From Chrysopilus asiliformis (Eukaryota > Arthropoda > Insecta > Diptera > Rhagionidae), in NCBI GenBank assembly GCA_964034945.1, contig OZ035962.1, forward strand, positions 11,173,789-11,237,788: 64,000 nt of DNA, given 5' to 3'. The position numbers were made by a program, and so were the translations under genes. The notes under the pieces are model-generated. The model made no database searches. It saw only the letters and a list, made by a program, of their open reading frames with translations, and had not been told where the DNA came from. Position 1 is the stretch's first letter. Each line of letters starts with the position of its first letter. Positions 24,801-36,806 of the stretch are shown piece after piece.

Positions 24801-25939
24801 TTATCCATTCACCCTTTATCACCCACCCCTCCTCCACCAATATCGTTCTTGCATTTCAACCCCTACCCTATTTTCTTATCCTGACAGAATGTGCATCCTT
24901 TCTCTGGATTGACGTCGCGCACAAACCAGCTCCACTTCGAGCGCCGAAACATGTCATTGGGATGCTTTTCCACATGCAGTGCAAAGCTTTACAATGAAGT
25001 CCTGAATCGAGGGGAAACCCCTTTTATGTCATACTCCAATGATTCTTCAAAGTGATCGCAATAAGTGCACTCGTGCTTGACATATATAAATGTACGACGT
25101 ACGTTCGTCGACTGCATTTCGTTCGTAAATGTATTTTATATAAAAAAAAATTCTTTTTCAATATTTATGCATAGTGATAGCATACATTAGAAAGAAAATT
25201 GTGAAACGAGGGTCGATTATATACGTTGGCAAAAAGGACGAAAATATGTAAAGCTGAATCGAGTTTAGTTTATCTGGGCATGCAAGCGAATAGCAATGCG
25301 ACAATGCAACGAAATGCATACAAAACGTAATTGTATTGAAAAGGATATCAGCGACGACCAAATGCGATGTGCTGCTCTGTAAGGGTGGGTGGAAATTTAT
25401 GTCTCTAAATGATATTTCCACAAAAATTTATACGCCATTTTTATAATCTTAGCAGCATAAATTTTTCTTTGGACCTATCAGTCCTCTACTTCGATCACCC
25501 ATTATTGTAAATTATGATTGCCTACCTTTTGGTGTTTTAGAAAAACAATAAACGCCGGAAACTTAGTTTTTACTTTCGTATACGGGGTATAATAAAGTAT
25601 TTTATTCATGAAAAACTCCGACCTCTTAATTTTGCCTAAAAAACATTTCCCGTGCACTCCCGAGTCGATCGGGATCATATTACAAAAATGTCTTTCTGTC
25701 TGTCAACATGTGGTGAAAAACCGTTACCCGGAAGTAATCAAAATTGTGGGTTTTTAAAACTCGCCATTTCGTTTTTCGAGATTTACTCCAAAACTACGCG
25801 TTTTTCAGTAGTCTTATGACAATTTCCCATATTATTGTCTTTTACTAGAACTGGATATCTCAAGCCGTTATCGATTATGCCGTTATTGCGATTATCTCGA
25901 AAAAATTTTGGGTTTCAGATCTGACTTTTCCGGGATGAC
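21813..25939. other. Intronic sequence with no recognised gene
   Basis: Mostly unique-looking. About 23040-23300 resembles the 1375-1527 module family. A run of 20 A lies at 23819-23838, and about 25550-25690 is a diverged relative of the 273-680 repeat (cggggtataataaagtattt, gagtcgatcggga). 24343-24558 and 25158-25421 hold open frames of 72 and 87 residues without recognisable domains. Confidence 0.45.
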
Positions 25940-26260
25940 CATTCTAATAAAGAAACCCGCAAAAAAATGCAATCAGTAGTTCAGGTAATAGCAGGAGAGG
26001 GGGTTTACAGTAAAGGAGTGGATTTGGATTTAGATCGGAAAATTTTTCTTGATAAACGACCTGCCCAATAGGGAAAACTGCATCAAAATCTATTCAGTAG
26101 TTTAGAAAATAGAGGGAGTAGGGATTTACGGGAACGGGGTGGGTTTGGATTTAGATGGTAAAAATTTTCCCTGATGAACGACCTGTCCAATAAAAAAAAC
26201 CGCATCAAAATCCATTCAGTAATTTAGGAGATAGCAGAAGAGGTGGTCAGAGGGGAGAGA
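25940..26260 (+). repeat. Tandem ~133-bp module, about 2.3 copies
   Basis: Successive units share caatcagtagtt / ttcagtagtttag / ttcagtaatttaggagatag, gtttggatttagat, aaaatttttc and gataaacgacctgcccaata. Starts are near 25949, 26072 and 26212. Same family as 1375-1527 and 12640-12910. Non-coding. Confidence 0.7.
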
Positions 26261-26534
26261 AATATTTGTCAATCGCAAAGATAATCAATAATCAATAATT
26301 TCGGAGTTAGTACCCCTGCGTAAATTTTCAGCTTATTCGGTCCAGTGGTTTACGCGTTATTCTGTTGAATAATTTAAAAAATGGTTTGTGGTGGGGATAA
26401 ATGATTGTGGGGGAAAAACGGGGGACTGTAGCAAAATAATACCACATCTATATTTCCAACTAGCTTGCATACCCATCGTTGCCGGGTTGAGTTTTTTGTC
26501 TAAGTTTTAGAATACGAAAAAAACCGGAAAGAAC

Positions 26535-26850
26535 TTAAAAACTTTTTAATGGGTCTATGTTGGGGCTGGACCCCCGACGAACGTCTATGCCAAATTTCAG
26601 GCCAATCGGTTCAGTAGTTTCCCCGCGAAAGAGTAGCATAGAGGGCAAACTAAGTTTCGAGATGACTTTACCCCCTCCCCTTACTCCCCCCCCCCCACCC
26701 CTAGCGCTACTTTTCCGTATACCTATGTTGGAACCAGAACTACCACAGACACTCATGCCAAATTTCAAGTCAATCGGTTCAGCCGTTTTTGCGTGAAAGA
26801 GGAACAGACAGACAAACAGACAGACACCAACTCATTTTTATATATTAGTA
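26535..26850 (+). repeat. Dispersed repeat family D with CAGA tail
   Basis: Two tandem ~150-bp units each contain atgccaaatttcaggccaat / atgccaaatttcaagtcaat, cggttcag and gcgaaagag / gcgtgaaagagg. The end is aacagacagacaaacagaca followed by a tatatattag tail. The same unit occurs three times in inverse within the first Tet intron (58715-59185). The layout resembles the 3' region of a non-LTR retroelement or SINE, but no reverse transcriptase is seen. Open frames on both strands are by-products. Confidence 0.6.
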
Positions 26851-28030
26851 TGATATGATATAGGAAAAAACCACATCAAAAACGGATCAGTGGTTTTCGA
26901 CCCGTCAGGACATGGTTTTCGACCCGTCAGGACAGACAAACAGACGTTACCTATTATAACATATAGAGATTATACTTTTTCCTGCATTATTTTCCTTCCT
27001 ACCTAATGTGTGAAAAAAAACTCAACTCGGCAACAAATTTAATCTTTGTTTTAAATTTAATGTCATTTTATCAAATTCTAAACATGTTTACAGCACATTT
27101 GATTGAAGTATGAAATTAAAATATGGAACATTTCGATAAAATGGGATGAAATTTATGTTTTAATTACTCGATGCTATGATATATTGGCCACTTGACAATA
27201 TGGGGTAAATATGAGCACATGTGCGAATTTAAAACCGAGTGAAAGAATCACCTGAATATATTTATGTGTATATTATGTTACAAAAGTTCCCCTCAGTTAA
27301 AAACAACCGAATACAGACATGTATTGTTGTTTCAACAATAAATCCATTTCACTAAAGATTAAAAAAGCAATGCTATTTTAAGCCGACAGAGTTTCAGTTT
27401 AAAAAGGATAATGCAAATGGTGTGAAAATTGTCGCTCTATATACGGTTTTAAAATTCTAAACTTTTATTATGCCTGCTAATTTTGCAAATTTTTTATGAT
27501 TTGTAAGACTTAAAAAATATGCTCGTTTTTTAAAATCAAAACTACGCTTACCATAATTATTGTAAATTTAATTAATGACGAAGTAATTTAAAGTGCAATT
27601 TGCTTACCTGAAACAAAAAGAGAAAAAAATCAGTAAAATATTTTTTTTTAATTAAATTTCTTAATTAAAATTAATAATACCCTGTTAAATAAGAATTAAA
27701 TGTAGAAAAGATTGAAAGAATGGCAAATGAGGGGAAAAGGATTTTGACAACATTTTTAACATTTCGGTTCACTTGATAAAAAAAATCTTTTATATGAACA
27801 GCATATGACTTTCTTATACAAAATCTACGTTCCTGCATAATTTCCACCATAACTTAACAAATAAAAATTTCACTAACTCTAAATTCTGTCGCCCATAAGA
27901 CTACTGAAAAGTGCACAGTTTCAGTGTAAATCTCGAAAAATCATATTACGATTTCTAAAAAGCCGCCATTTTGATTACTTTTGATTGACGAATTTTCACC
28001 TAACGTTGATAGGCTCGTCCTGGAATGCCT
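26851..28030. other. Intronic sequence with no recognised gene
   Basis: Begins with a direct repeat of ggttttcgacccgtcaggac (about 26892 and 26913). The rest is AT-rich without repeats that I can delimit. Confidence 0.45.
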
Positions 28031-28380
28031 GTAAAATTTCATGGCTCCAGCTTCAGTAGTTTTTGAGCAATCTTGTACATATACTGACAGACATATAGAA
28101 ATATATTAGATTTAGTATACATTTTGTAATGTATCGAACCAATCGTCGGATACAAAAATGAACTACACCAGAGTGTTTGGTATGACAAAAGATTTTCAGT
28201 TCTGCACGTCCGTCCTTCTGTCTGTCTGTATATCTGTCCGCTTGACTGGGTCCGTCCATCGATCTGTGCGTAAACACCATAAGGAATGAGCTACAGGCTT
28301 GAAATTGCGTTTCTAGTAAATAAATAGAAAGTTTAAGTTCTTCAACGGGCAAAATCATACCATCGAAATTTTTTATGATC
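28031..28380 (-). repeat. Helentron-like relative with GTCY core (inverted)
   Basis: Read on the minus strand, it contains a short RGAC run, then ttttgtcataccaaacac, tgtagttcatttttgtatcc, gacgattggttcgatac and actaaatctaata. This is the same order as 29501-29858, so it is another member of the second sub-family of (RGAC)n elements. The 5' part is truncated. Confidence 0.6.
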
Positions 28381-29500
28381 ACAATACTTTAGTATACCGT
28401 GTACTTCATATAAGAAGGTAAAAACCAATGGAAAATTTCTAAAAGTTGACTTAAATTCTTCTATATTTTTTGCAAATATTATAAAAATTAAATCAATCTT
28501 CTTAGACTTCATTGGTTTTGTTTATTTATCTCGAATTCTGGTGGTAGTAACCACTTTGATGTCAAATTAGAATGGGTCGCAATTATTCAAAAAGGTGTTT
28601 TTCTCGTCAAAAGTTTATTTACACATTCGTGTATTACCTCGCTGTGTTTTTTCTCTTTTTTGACTTCTGCAAAATGGAAATAGGAAGAAGTTTGGAAATC
28701 GAAAAGCAAGGACACGAAAGTCTTAGATTTTTAAAACACACATTAAATTTAGAAGAAAAAGCAACGACGAATCGTCAGATAGGCTTTATGAGGACAGACA
28801 AAATTTTTATTGAAGAAAAATCCATTTGTGTGGGAAAGCGGGAAAAGAACAGATTTTGATGTATAGAAAGGTTATGTTAAATTTTATTCTAAACACATAT
28901 ATTACCCTTAAAAAGGTTTCAATACGATTCGCCGTTTTCGAGAAAATTGCAAAATACTGTTTTTTTTTGTAAGGGGGAGGATGAAGAACTGGTCCAAATG
29001 GATTTTAATGTATTTGAAACACATTTCTAAACAAATTCCTAAACCTTTTTCTAAACACTATTCTAAATACATTTTACAGTTATAAATTTTTCAATACGGT
29101 TCATCCATAGATATACTAGATCCCTCGATTTGCTGTCTCAAATGGTCCCATTTCAATACAGTTCAGTGAATCAAAACGAGTCAAGTAAGAGCAAGATAAC
29201 CGTATGAAAATAAATATAGTCCTCTCGTTTAAACCGTGAGCTGTCAAAGGAAAATAGACTTTCGGAATGGTGTTGGCGCCTAAAATTATTTGTTTGCGCC
29301 TAAAGTTAGTCTCAAACTTGTGAAATTTGAATTTCGCGGCAAACTAAATTTGAATCTTGCGACCTTATATAGTTCAGTGGATGCGTTCAAGTACGATAAA
29401 GAGGGAAATACTTTTGGGACCATTTTTCAGCAGAGCTTTGTATGGTGACAGTTGTTCTATGTTATATAGTTCTGTGGGTTCATCGTTTTCGAGAAAATTC
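28381..29500. other. Intronic sequence with degraded Helentron-like modules
   Basis: 28572-28856 holds a 95-residue open frame with a hydrophobic segment and no recognised family, so it is not called. About 28860-29100 has aatacgattcgccgttttcgagaaaattgc-type sequence that parallels the 5' modules of the elements at 29501 and 50520, so an older copy is likely. Confidence 0.4.
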
Positions 29501-29858
29501 TAAGAAATTGTTTCAGTTGGAGGTGGAAAATAATGGACCAATTTTGCCCGTTCAATAACTTAGCCAAGTCATTTACGAAAAACGCACTTGTAAAATACTC
29601 AAGTCTCATGCAAAATTCTTTCCAAAGTTATGGTGTTCACGGACAGACAGACAGACAGACAGACGGACAGACGGACAGACGGACAGACATACGGACTGAC
29701 AGATGGACAGACGGACGGACAGACATGCAAAAATCAAAATCTTTTGTCATCCCAAATAGCCTAATGTAATTCATTTTAATATCCGACGATTGGTTCGATG
29801 CGTTACAAACGGTATGCTAAATCTAATATACAAGAACTTCTATATGATTCTCATATAG
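29501..29858 (+). mobile_element. Helentron-like element, second sub-family, copy B1
   Basis: Shares aatggaccaattttgcccgt, acgaaaaacgcacttgtaaa and caagtctc with the A family, followed by an (RGAC)n tract (29641-29725), acatgcaaaaatcaaaa, gacgattggttcgatgcg and ttacaaacggtatgctaaat. It ends in a perfect hairpin, CTATATGA-ttc-TCATATAG (29840-29858), in the position where the A family has its TATACCC/GGGTATA hairpin. Non-autonomous. Confidence 0.65.
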
Positions 29859-31239
29859 AGTACAAACATGGTGATCATTGTACACGTTCCCTGTTTTTTC
29901 AGGAATCGTTACTATAAAATCCCATTTTGTCATATTTTCCTATTTTTAAAGAAATCACTCCCATTCAGTTTTTTTTTCTGCGCAAAAAATCAAAGTCACA
30001 TCTTATATTGTCATCCTTCTTCTCGTTCGCTTTTTTTTCTTACTACGCCTTTATCGCATATTCTTGTCGACCCGAATTAAATCCTGAAAATAATTAATTT
30101 TCTAAAAATAAACTTCAAAAGTAGCAATCGAATCATTTATCATTTATCTTAGGTTATCCAAATTGTGGTACGTTAGAACTTCCACTGTGAATTTTCTTCA
30201 TTTTGCAGCAAAAAAAAACGTAGCCTAAGAAAATGATAAAAAATTATATCATTTCATAGATCTGATTAATAATCAGATCTAACTACACAGTTTGCCGGTC
30301 CACGGACACAACTTACCCATAGCTCATCATTTCGTTTTTTTTTCGCTGTTTTTTTAATATTTTTTTCGCTCGATTCTCTTCGTATTTCATTTACTTATCC
30401 CATAGTAATCTCGACTAATTGTCTCGATTTAAAAATTGCTGCAAAGCAATTGCTCTAACATTAAAAAGCCAGAATTTTTCCTGCGATGGCGAAGATAAAC
30501 TCTGAATTTGTGGCCAGTGCTGTCAGATGTGCGGAGTAATGGTGACGGAAAAGAGGTAGGCCGGAAGGGCGAGCGGGTGGCAACTACGATGATGATAGAA
30601 ATAGTGGAAAAAATGATCATAAAAAAAAACTCTTCATAAAATCCCGCATACAACATCACAGTATTTCGATTTTGCTGTGTTGTGATGCGAATGCATTAGT
30701 GTGAGGGTTTTGTTTTTATAAAAAAAAATTATACACGAACCACATAATTTACCAGGTCCAGGCCAAAGAGTTTCGCGTTCAAATCCACGGTTCTTGATGG
30801 CAATGGTACTCGAATTAATGTTGCTACGGTTTGAATGCTTCTTTTGCCATCATCATACGTTTGAATATGCCATTCAACCCCTAGCTCCCCTATCCCGTAG
30901 ACTTATTTACAGCCCGTTTCGGTCGAATTTGTTCGTTTAATCTGTAAAATGGTTTGTTTCACTGATGGTAGTTGACAACATTTTTTTTCTGCTGTTTTAT
31001 CTCTCATATTTATTGGTCTTGCTGTTGTGTACCGCGCGCTCTGATTTATATTTTAATAATTCTTTATGAGCATAATAGCATCGCGTCCGTTTTGTCATTA
31101 TTGGTTTTAGACAGAAAATATTAATATTAGCGGTATTGAAGTTAATCGTGAGGACAACTTTTATGCGAACAGCTTTGGTGTGGATATTGAGTAAAATGGA
31201 TTTCTTTGGGCATGCCTACTGACTATAATCGATTTAATA
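29859..31239. other. Intronic sequence with no recognised gene
   Basis: AT-rich, with no delimitable repeats. A 76-residue minus-strand frame (30429-30656) has no recognised domain. Confidence 0.45.
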
Positions 31240-31825
31240 TTACAAAATAGTATAAAACTTTTTATTGGCAAAAAACTATTTCATTTGTACTGGGGAGAAA
31301 GGAGGGAATGGTCCGAATTTTACCTGTTCAATAACTTATACCTGCTAATTACGAGAAACGCACTTGTAAAAATTTCAAGTCTCTAGCGCAACCCCTTCAA
31401 AAGTTGTGATATCCACTAACAGCCAGACAAACAGACAGGCATATGGGCAGAGAGACGGACAGACAGACGGGCAGATAGATAAGCGGCGGACAGATAGACC
31501 GATGGACAGTCAGACAGACGGACAGTCAGACAGATGGATGGACAGACAGACAGATGGACAGACAGACGGACAGATAGATAAACGGACAGTCAGACAGATG
31601 AACATACAGATGGACAGGCAGCAAACGAACAGACAGACATACATACAGATATATATACAATACAGGCATACATACAGACATACCTACAGACGGACAGACA
31701 GATGGGCGGACATGCAAAAATCAATGTTTTTTGTGGACCCAAACACCCTATGGTGTAGTTAATTTTTGTGCCCGACGATTGATTCAATATGTTATAAACG
31801 GTATACCAAATCTAATATGTGGTAG
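31240..31825 (+). mobile_element. Helentron-like element with expanded (RGAY)n array, copy B2
   Basis: Same block order as B1 (gaatggtccgaattttacct, acgagaaacgcacttgtaaa, tcaagtctctagcgcaa; after the microsatellite acatgcaaaaatcaatg, ggtgtagttaatttttgtg, gacgattgattc). The microsatellite itself has grown to about 300 bp (31412-31713) and degenerated into caga/cagg/cata mixtures, including a cataca sub-array. The long Gln/Thr/Arg/Asp frames here are translations of the microsatellite. Confidence 0.7.
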
Positions 31826-33044
31826 ACGAAGGGGAGGAAATCAAAATCGGGGAAAACCCGAAATCATAGAAAATTTAAAAATTTGTAATTTCTGAACGGC
31901 GCCACAGATTGACATATCATTGAACATTTTGGAAAGGTAATTACATATAAAAATATTTTTTTGATTCCCTCCCTTCCACCGTCATTTTAACTATTTTATA
32001 GCGGAAAATAGTGACCATTTTCGCTATTGCTGATGTTGCCAAGGCCTCCTTCACCCATAATTCCCTTGCGAGTTTTAATTCCAGCGCCCCGGAACCACCA
32101 GCAGCAGGTAGAATGCACCCCGAGGCCGGATTGGACAGGGATCGATTGCAGTTACCACTGGATCCGACACAACTGTTTATTTATTTTTTATAGTTAAAAT
32201 GGGATATTTTTATACTACTTAGTAGTAAATTTTACTATTTTGTGGATAAATTGACCAATTTTTGTAGTGCGCGCCTGCATTTATCCTCCTCAAATTGAGG
32301 TTACAAAATTATTTATTCTATGCTAGAGAATTCGATACATGGATTGCCATGGCCGCCGTAATAAGGATTTTTGGTGTATGGCTGACGCGCATCTACCGCT
32401 AAATAAAAAAACATTTCTAGTCGAAGATACGTGCCTTACACCAAAATGCTAGTATTGTCGAGCTTAACGAAATTTTTAGTGGCCGCTACATTGGGTTAGT
32501 GACCACTAAAAATTTCGTGAAACCCGCCCCAAGAATGATTAGGATTCCTTTTTTTTCAATTTACTTTAAGATTGCACCGATTGCAAGCCAACACACGTGT
32601 TGCAAGGCAATTTTCTACATAATATCAATATTTATTCCCACACTATTCTCACTACGTCAGCTTCTAAATGTTGTGTATGTCAATAAAATCGCGCCATCAT
32701 ATGATGGTTTTTTGACTTCTGTTTTATCCATGAATCACAAACATAGAGAGACTTATCCGTTGTATTCAATTATTTTCTTTTTCGTTTTTAAGATTTTCGT
32801 ATCGTTTTGTGTGTTTATTTGTTTCGTTAAGTACGGCAACAATTTACTTTGTCGTGAATATTGTTCTGTTGAGTCTTTAATTCAATTTAAAAGGATGTAA
32901 TCAAATGTATAAATTGTTCCATTAAATTTTTTGTCATAAAACAACGGAACTGATGGATACGAGCATATCATTCCACTATGAAAAAAATATTTCTATATTT
33001 TAATCAAGATTTTGTAGACGAAAAATGTAAAGAGTTGTCCGCTA
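31826..33044. other. Intronic sequence with no recognised gene
   Basis: Contains a small inverted repeat acgaaatttttagtgg / ccactaaaaatttcgt at about 32468-32517. A 133-residue plus-strand frame (32499-32897) is Phe/Ile/Val-rich with two hydrophobic segments, but it begins inside that inverted repeat, lacks splice context and matches nothing I know. Confidence 0.4.
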
Positions 33045-33474
33045 GCAATCTGAAGGTGCCGCTACACATGAGAGTAAATACGCGAGTAACTCTCAAAAAC
33101 TTTCGAGAGTTACTCGCAGGAGGTTGTCCATTTGAGAGTTACTCGCAGGAGGTTGTCCATTTGAGAGTTAATTTCGGCGATTTTTCTCTTTTCAAGACCA
33201 ATATCTTGATTTTTTTTTGACATCTTACTTTGGCGAGTTCTCGAGAGCTACTAGCGAAATTCAAACGCCGTTCGTATCTGGCGAGCAACTTCCCGAGAGT
33301 TCAGTGGGTGCGTGTCGACTAGAGAGAGTAGTTTCACTTTTGACAGCTCGCAGAAACTAGCTCGCGAGTTTTTGCGAGTTTCTGCGAGCGACTCTCAGAG
33401 ACGTGTCCATTTGCGAGTAGCCGCTATCGAGAGGTTCTCGTCGGCATTTACTCTCTTGCGGCACCTTGAGGTTG
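33045..33474. mobile_element. MITE-like element built of GAGAGTTACTCGC repeats
   Basis: The ends gcaatctgaaggtgccgc (from 33045) and gcggcaccttgaggttgc (to 33474) are inverted, and both are followed inward by gagagtaaat. Internally a 29-bp unit, gagagttactcgcaggaggt plus tgtccattt, is tandemly repeated from 33105, 33134 and 33163, and many cgcgagta / tactcgc and gagagtt / aactctc words occur in both orientations. No target duplication could be fixed. Confidence 0.65.
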
Positions 33475-36400
33475 CAATGTGACCCTGGTCGCAAAGTAGC
33501 CGTTGTAAATTATCTTTTCGCAGGAAAACCGTTACAAATTGGTTACTTTGTGACCGGTCGCAATAAAAACCGTTACAAATCGGTCACTTGGCGATCAGTC
33601 GGAAAGTTGTTGCCGTTTTTGTGGTTTCTGTTGTGCTCGTTTATAATTCGCTTACAAAAAGTGGTGTCGAAGTATAAATAGTCAACAGTGGACAAAGAAA
33701 TTCATTCAGCGGTTTCCGATACATAACTGCGTCACAAATTTACGCGGATGCCACTCTTCAATCACCCCCCCTCCCCCCCCCCCCTTGCCACTTGCCAAAC
33801 TTCGTCACAAAAGAGTTTTTGTGGAAACGGTTGCACAAGGATTAATTTATAACGATAATCATAAAAAACTGGGAAAAAACGGTGCATAAATGTTGAATAA
33901 ATATTGCCGCGAAGTTCACAGCAACTTGTGAAAATGTTGCCGCGAAGTGGCAGCAACCAATTTGTAACCTCGCACATTTTGCAACCTACGTTGTGCGACC
34001 GTCGCGGAATCGGCATGTAACCAAGAGCAAAAAATCTGACGAAGGAGGAGGGGGCCCGGAAAACCTAAATTTGGTGCGACGTATTTTCTGGACAGCCCCA
34101 AAGTACTATTTTAGTGGCCTGAACCCTTATAGGCTTGGTTAGTATACGCGATGTACCACTTTTTTTTTCGTAACAAATGCTGCACGGTGGTACCAAAATT
34201 GAACCACTTATTAAACCCAATTTCATTGCTGCATGAAATTTTGAAATGGTATCACTAAAAAAAATCAAAAAAAAATTCTTTTTTACGTGAGCAACACGGG
34301 TAAAAATATTTGGTATTTTTCTGTGCCCCCCCTTAGAGGGTTAAATCGAATGGAAGAGCAAAACTAACATGTTTTGCTTGTTTGAATTTTGACCAAATAA
34401 ATTATTTTCAAAAAAAAATCCATGATTTTAAAAAGGATTTGCACTGCATTTTTTTAAATACATTAAATATTCTACAGTTTTATGAGTTTCCTTTAACTGT
34501 AAAACATTTAATATCGGAAAATTGTAGTTAGCAACATTTTTACCAAATTTTAGAAACATTTCCGCTTTCTATTCAAATTTCATCATTAAATTAATTTCTC
34601 TTCTCTAATTGTTACTCATTTAAATCTTCTTCGATTCATTATTCCGTAAAAAAAAACTCAAACAAAAGAACACGCAATAATAGACATCGATGAAGCGCGT
34701 TGGCGAAGAGTCTGGGGGGGTGTTAGGAAAACACGTAAAATTTTCTAAACGAAACATTTCAATCACTAATTAAATTTAATTAAATCAAATATCGCTTCAA
34801 ATTAAAATTCAAGATACCAAGAAAAATTGAAAATCCACAGTTCTGTTTTCTCTACCAACACGCTTTCTCTTTCTGATGCTCTTCCACTTTCAGGATTCTT
34901 TTTTATAGTGAGAATTTCCTTTTCTTTCAATCAGGATCAGGATTTTCAAACTTTGCCAGAAATCAGCCTTTGGCTCATCATCATTAAAATTGGTTTTGTT
35001 CCTTTCATTCTTGGATCAATTTATAGAGACGAGAACAAAAAATGTAAATACGAAATTTAAAGCGAAAGATAGCAAGAAAGAAGGAACAAATTGGAAAAAT
35101 AAAGTGGAAAACAAAACGGAAAAACCATTGGTGAAAAGAAACAAAAAAAAAAAGAAAATTTGTGGAATGAAAAATCAAACACAAATTACTTGCGAATAAA
35201 ATTTGAATTGATACACCGGAATAAGCGGCTGGCCGTGGAGTGGGAAATTCGGCCGGTCGGAAAAATACCACCCACACTCACAAACTCTTCACAGGAAAAA
35301 CGAGACACTAAGCATAATTAAGTGCGATAGAATGAGCACAAAACATGAGTGTCAAGCATAAAGTATTGCAGAGTCAAAGGACAAATTTCCACGAAGCATT
35401 AATTGCGAACGGACGAACGCTTTTCACATTGTTTTTTTTCCTATAGTGGGAGCGATGGGGGGGGGGGGGGGGAGGAAGCAAAAAAAAAATATAAAATGAA
35501 TGAATGAATAAAATAAAATGGAAAAGCAAAACAAAGTTCAGTGATGATGAGATAGAGAGACCAGAAAAAAATAACAAACAGTTGGAAATACAACGAGCTG
35601 ATGGTATACTCGTATATATGTAAGGATGGATGACGATGATGATGAGACCCAGCAGCACTAACGACCAAAAAAGTAAAAAAAAAATGATAAAAAAAAGAAG
35701 AAAAATCCCCGGGAAAAACTAAATAAAATCAATAATTTTTGGGGTGTACTATTGATACATATATCTAGAAGGATATACAAATTAAGTTCATTCGTGAATT
35801 TTAGTGTAACCTAACAAAGTGAAATCAAAATAGAAATGTCAAAAATCACATCAAACTGGGTTGTAATTGCAACCTTATATCTGCTCTCAGTGCAAACCTG
35901 AGAAAAAAATCCTAAGCTGTGCTTCGACATTAAAGGGTCTTCCCCTAAACTCTGGCTGAAACTATATAAAAAAAAAGTTTAGTGTAAAAAAAAGAATTTT
36001 ATGACGATGAAAATTTACAACCTGCATCCGTATTGTGCGTTTTCTGATTATTTGGCATTGTGATCACGAATACCAACATCAGAATTCCACCGTGGAATTT
36101 CTCACCTGAAATGTCAAAAAATCCGCAAGCTATTTTCATTTTGGACATGGAAACGAAAAGTCAATTTCTGGGCAGAAAAATTATCCAGATAAAGAAAAAG
36201 TCCGGAAAATTCAAGCAAAAACTAGTTTTCTAAAGAATTTTTTTCCTGAATTTTCTTTTACTATAACGCCTCTTGATTCTTATTGTGTACCAAACGTCAT
36301 TTTTGACTTTTTCAACTAATCATGGGGGATTGGGTTTTGGGCCAACCTCTTTCAAACGCGCAAGGTCCCAGAATTCTAGCGCTTTTGGTAGCTGAGAAAA

Positions 36401-36597
36401 CCATTACGATAGAGCCGTTAGTTTGAAAAGAAATTGCCAAAATCAATTTTCAAAAACAAGTAGTGGGACCTATTATTTTGTTTCAATATATTTCTTACAC
36501 TGCACCATAACAAACACGTTAGTTTTCGCTAAAAACGCCAAAAACTATATTTTTAGAAATCGATTGCGGTTCGAGATATTGAGTGCTTGTGAAGAGC
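33475..36597. other. Intronic sequence with no recognised gene; homopolymer runs
   Basis: 33480-33600 repeats accgttacaaatt..tcacttgg-like words. C-rich runs occur at about 33765-33784 and a 16-G run at 35457-35472, with T-rich stretches. No coding signal is recognised. Confidence 0.45.
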
Positions 36598-36806
36598 TTG
36601 TCCAAGAACAAAAGTTATTTAGGATATGATTCTACATAAAACCCCCATACATCAAAATCCGATTGGAATAAATTTTAAAAAATCTTATTGGAAAGTTTGA
36701 CTTCAAAGTGGAATTTTGGTACAACTTTTCGAATTTTGATACGAATATCACCATACGGGTTTTCAATAATTGCCAGATTGGCAATTATAGCTTTTGTTAT
36801 GTTTTT
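36598..36806 (-). repeat. Helentron-like 5' fragment, copy A4
   Basis: The inverse copy contains ttatttaggatatgattcta, acatcaaaatccgattggaa, tttgacttcaaagtggaatt, aatatcaccatacgggt and tgccagattggcaattatag, ending at ttgttatgttttt. It carries only the 5' half of the element. The (RGAC)n core and 3' hairpin are missing, as expected of truncated Helentron derivatives. Confidence 0.8.

Noticed and set aside
26640..26850. LTR retrotransposon end
   Set aside because: No long direct repeats, primer-binding site or polypurine tract. The structure fits a non-LTR or SINE-like tail with tandem units better.
30730..30830. Possible tRNA (gttcaaatccacgg resembles a B box)
   Set aside because: No A box at the correct distance and no cloverleaf stem could be paired.
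31406..31787. Long Gln/Thr/Arg/Asp and Cys/Val/Ser-rich frames
   Set aside because: Translations of the (RGAY)n microsatellite on the two strands. Repeat length in multiples compatible with open frames explains them.
32499..32900. 133-residue frame with two hydrophobic segments
   Set aside because: T-rich DNA readily yields Phe/Leu/Ile-rich frames. No recognised family, no exon signals, and it starts within a short inverted repeat.
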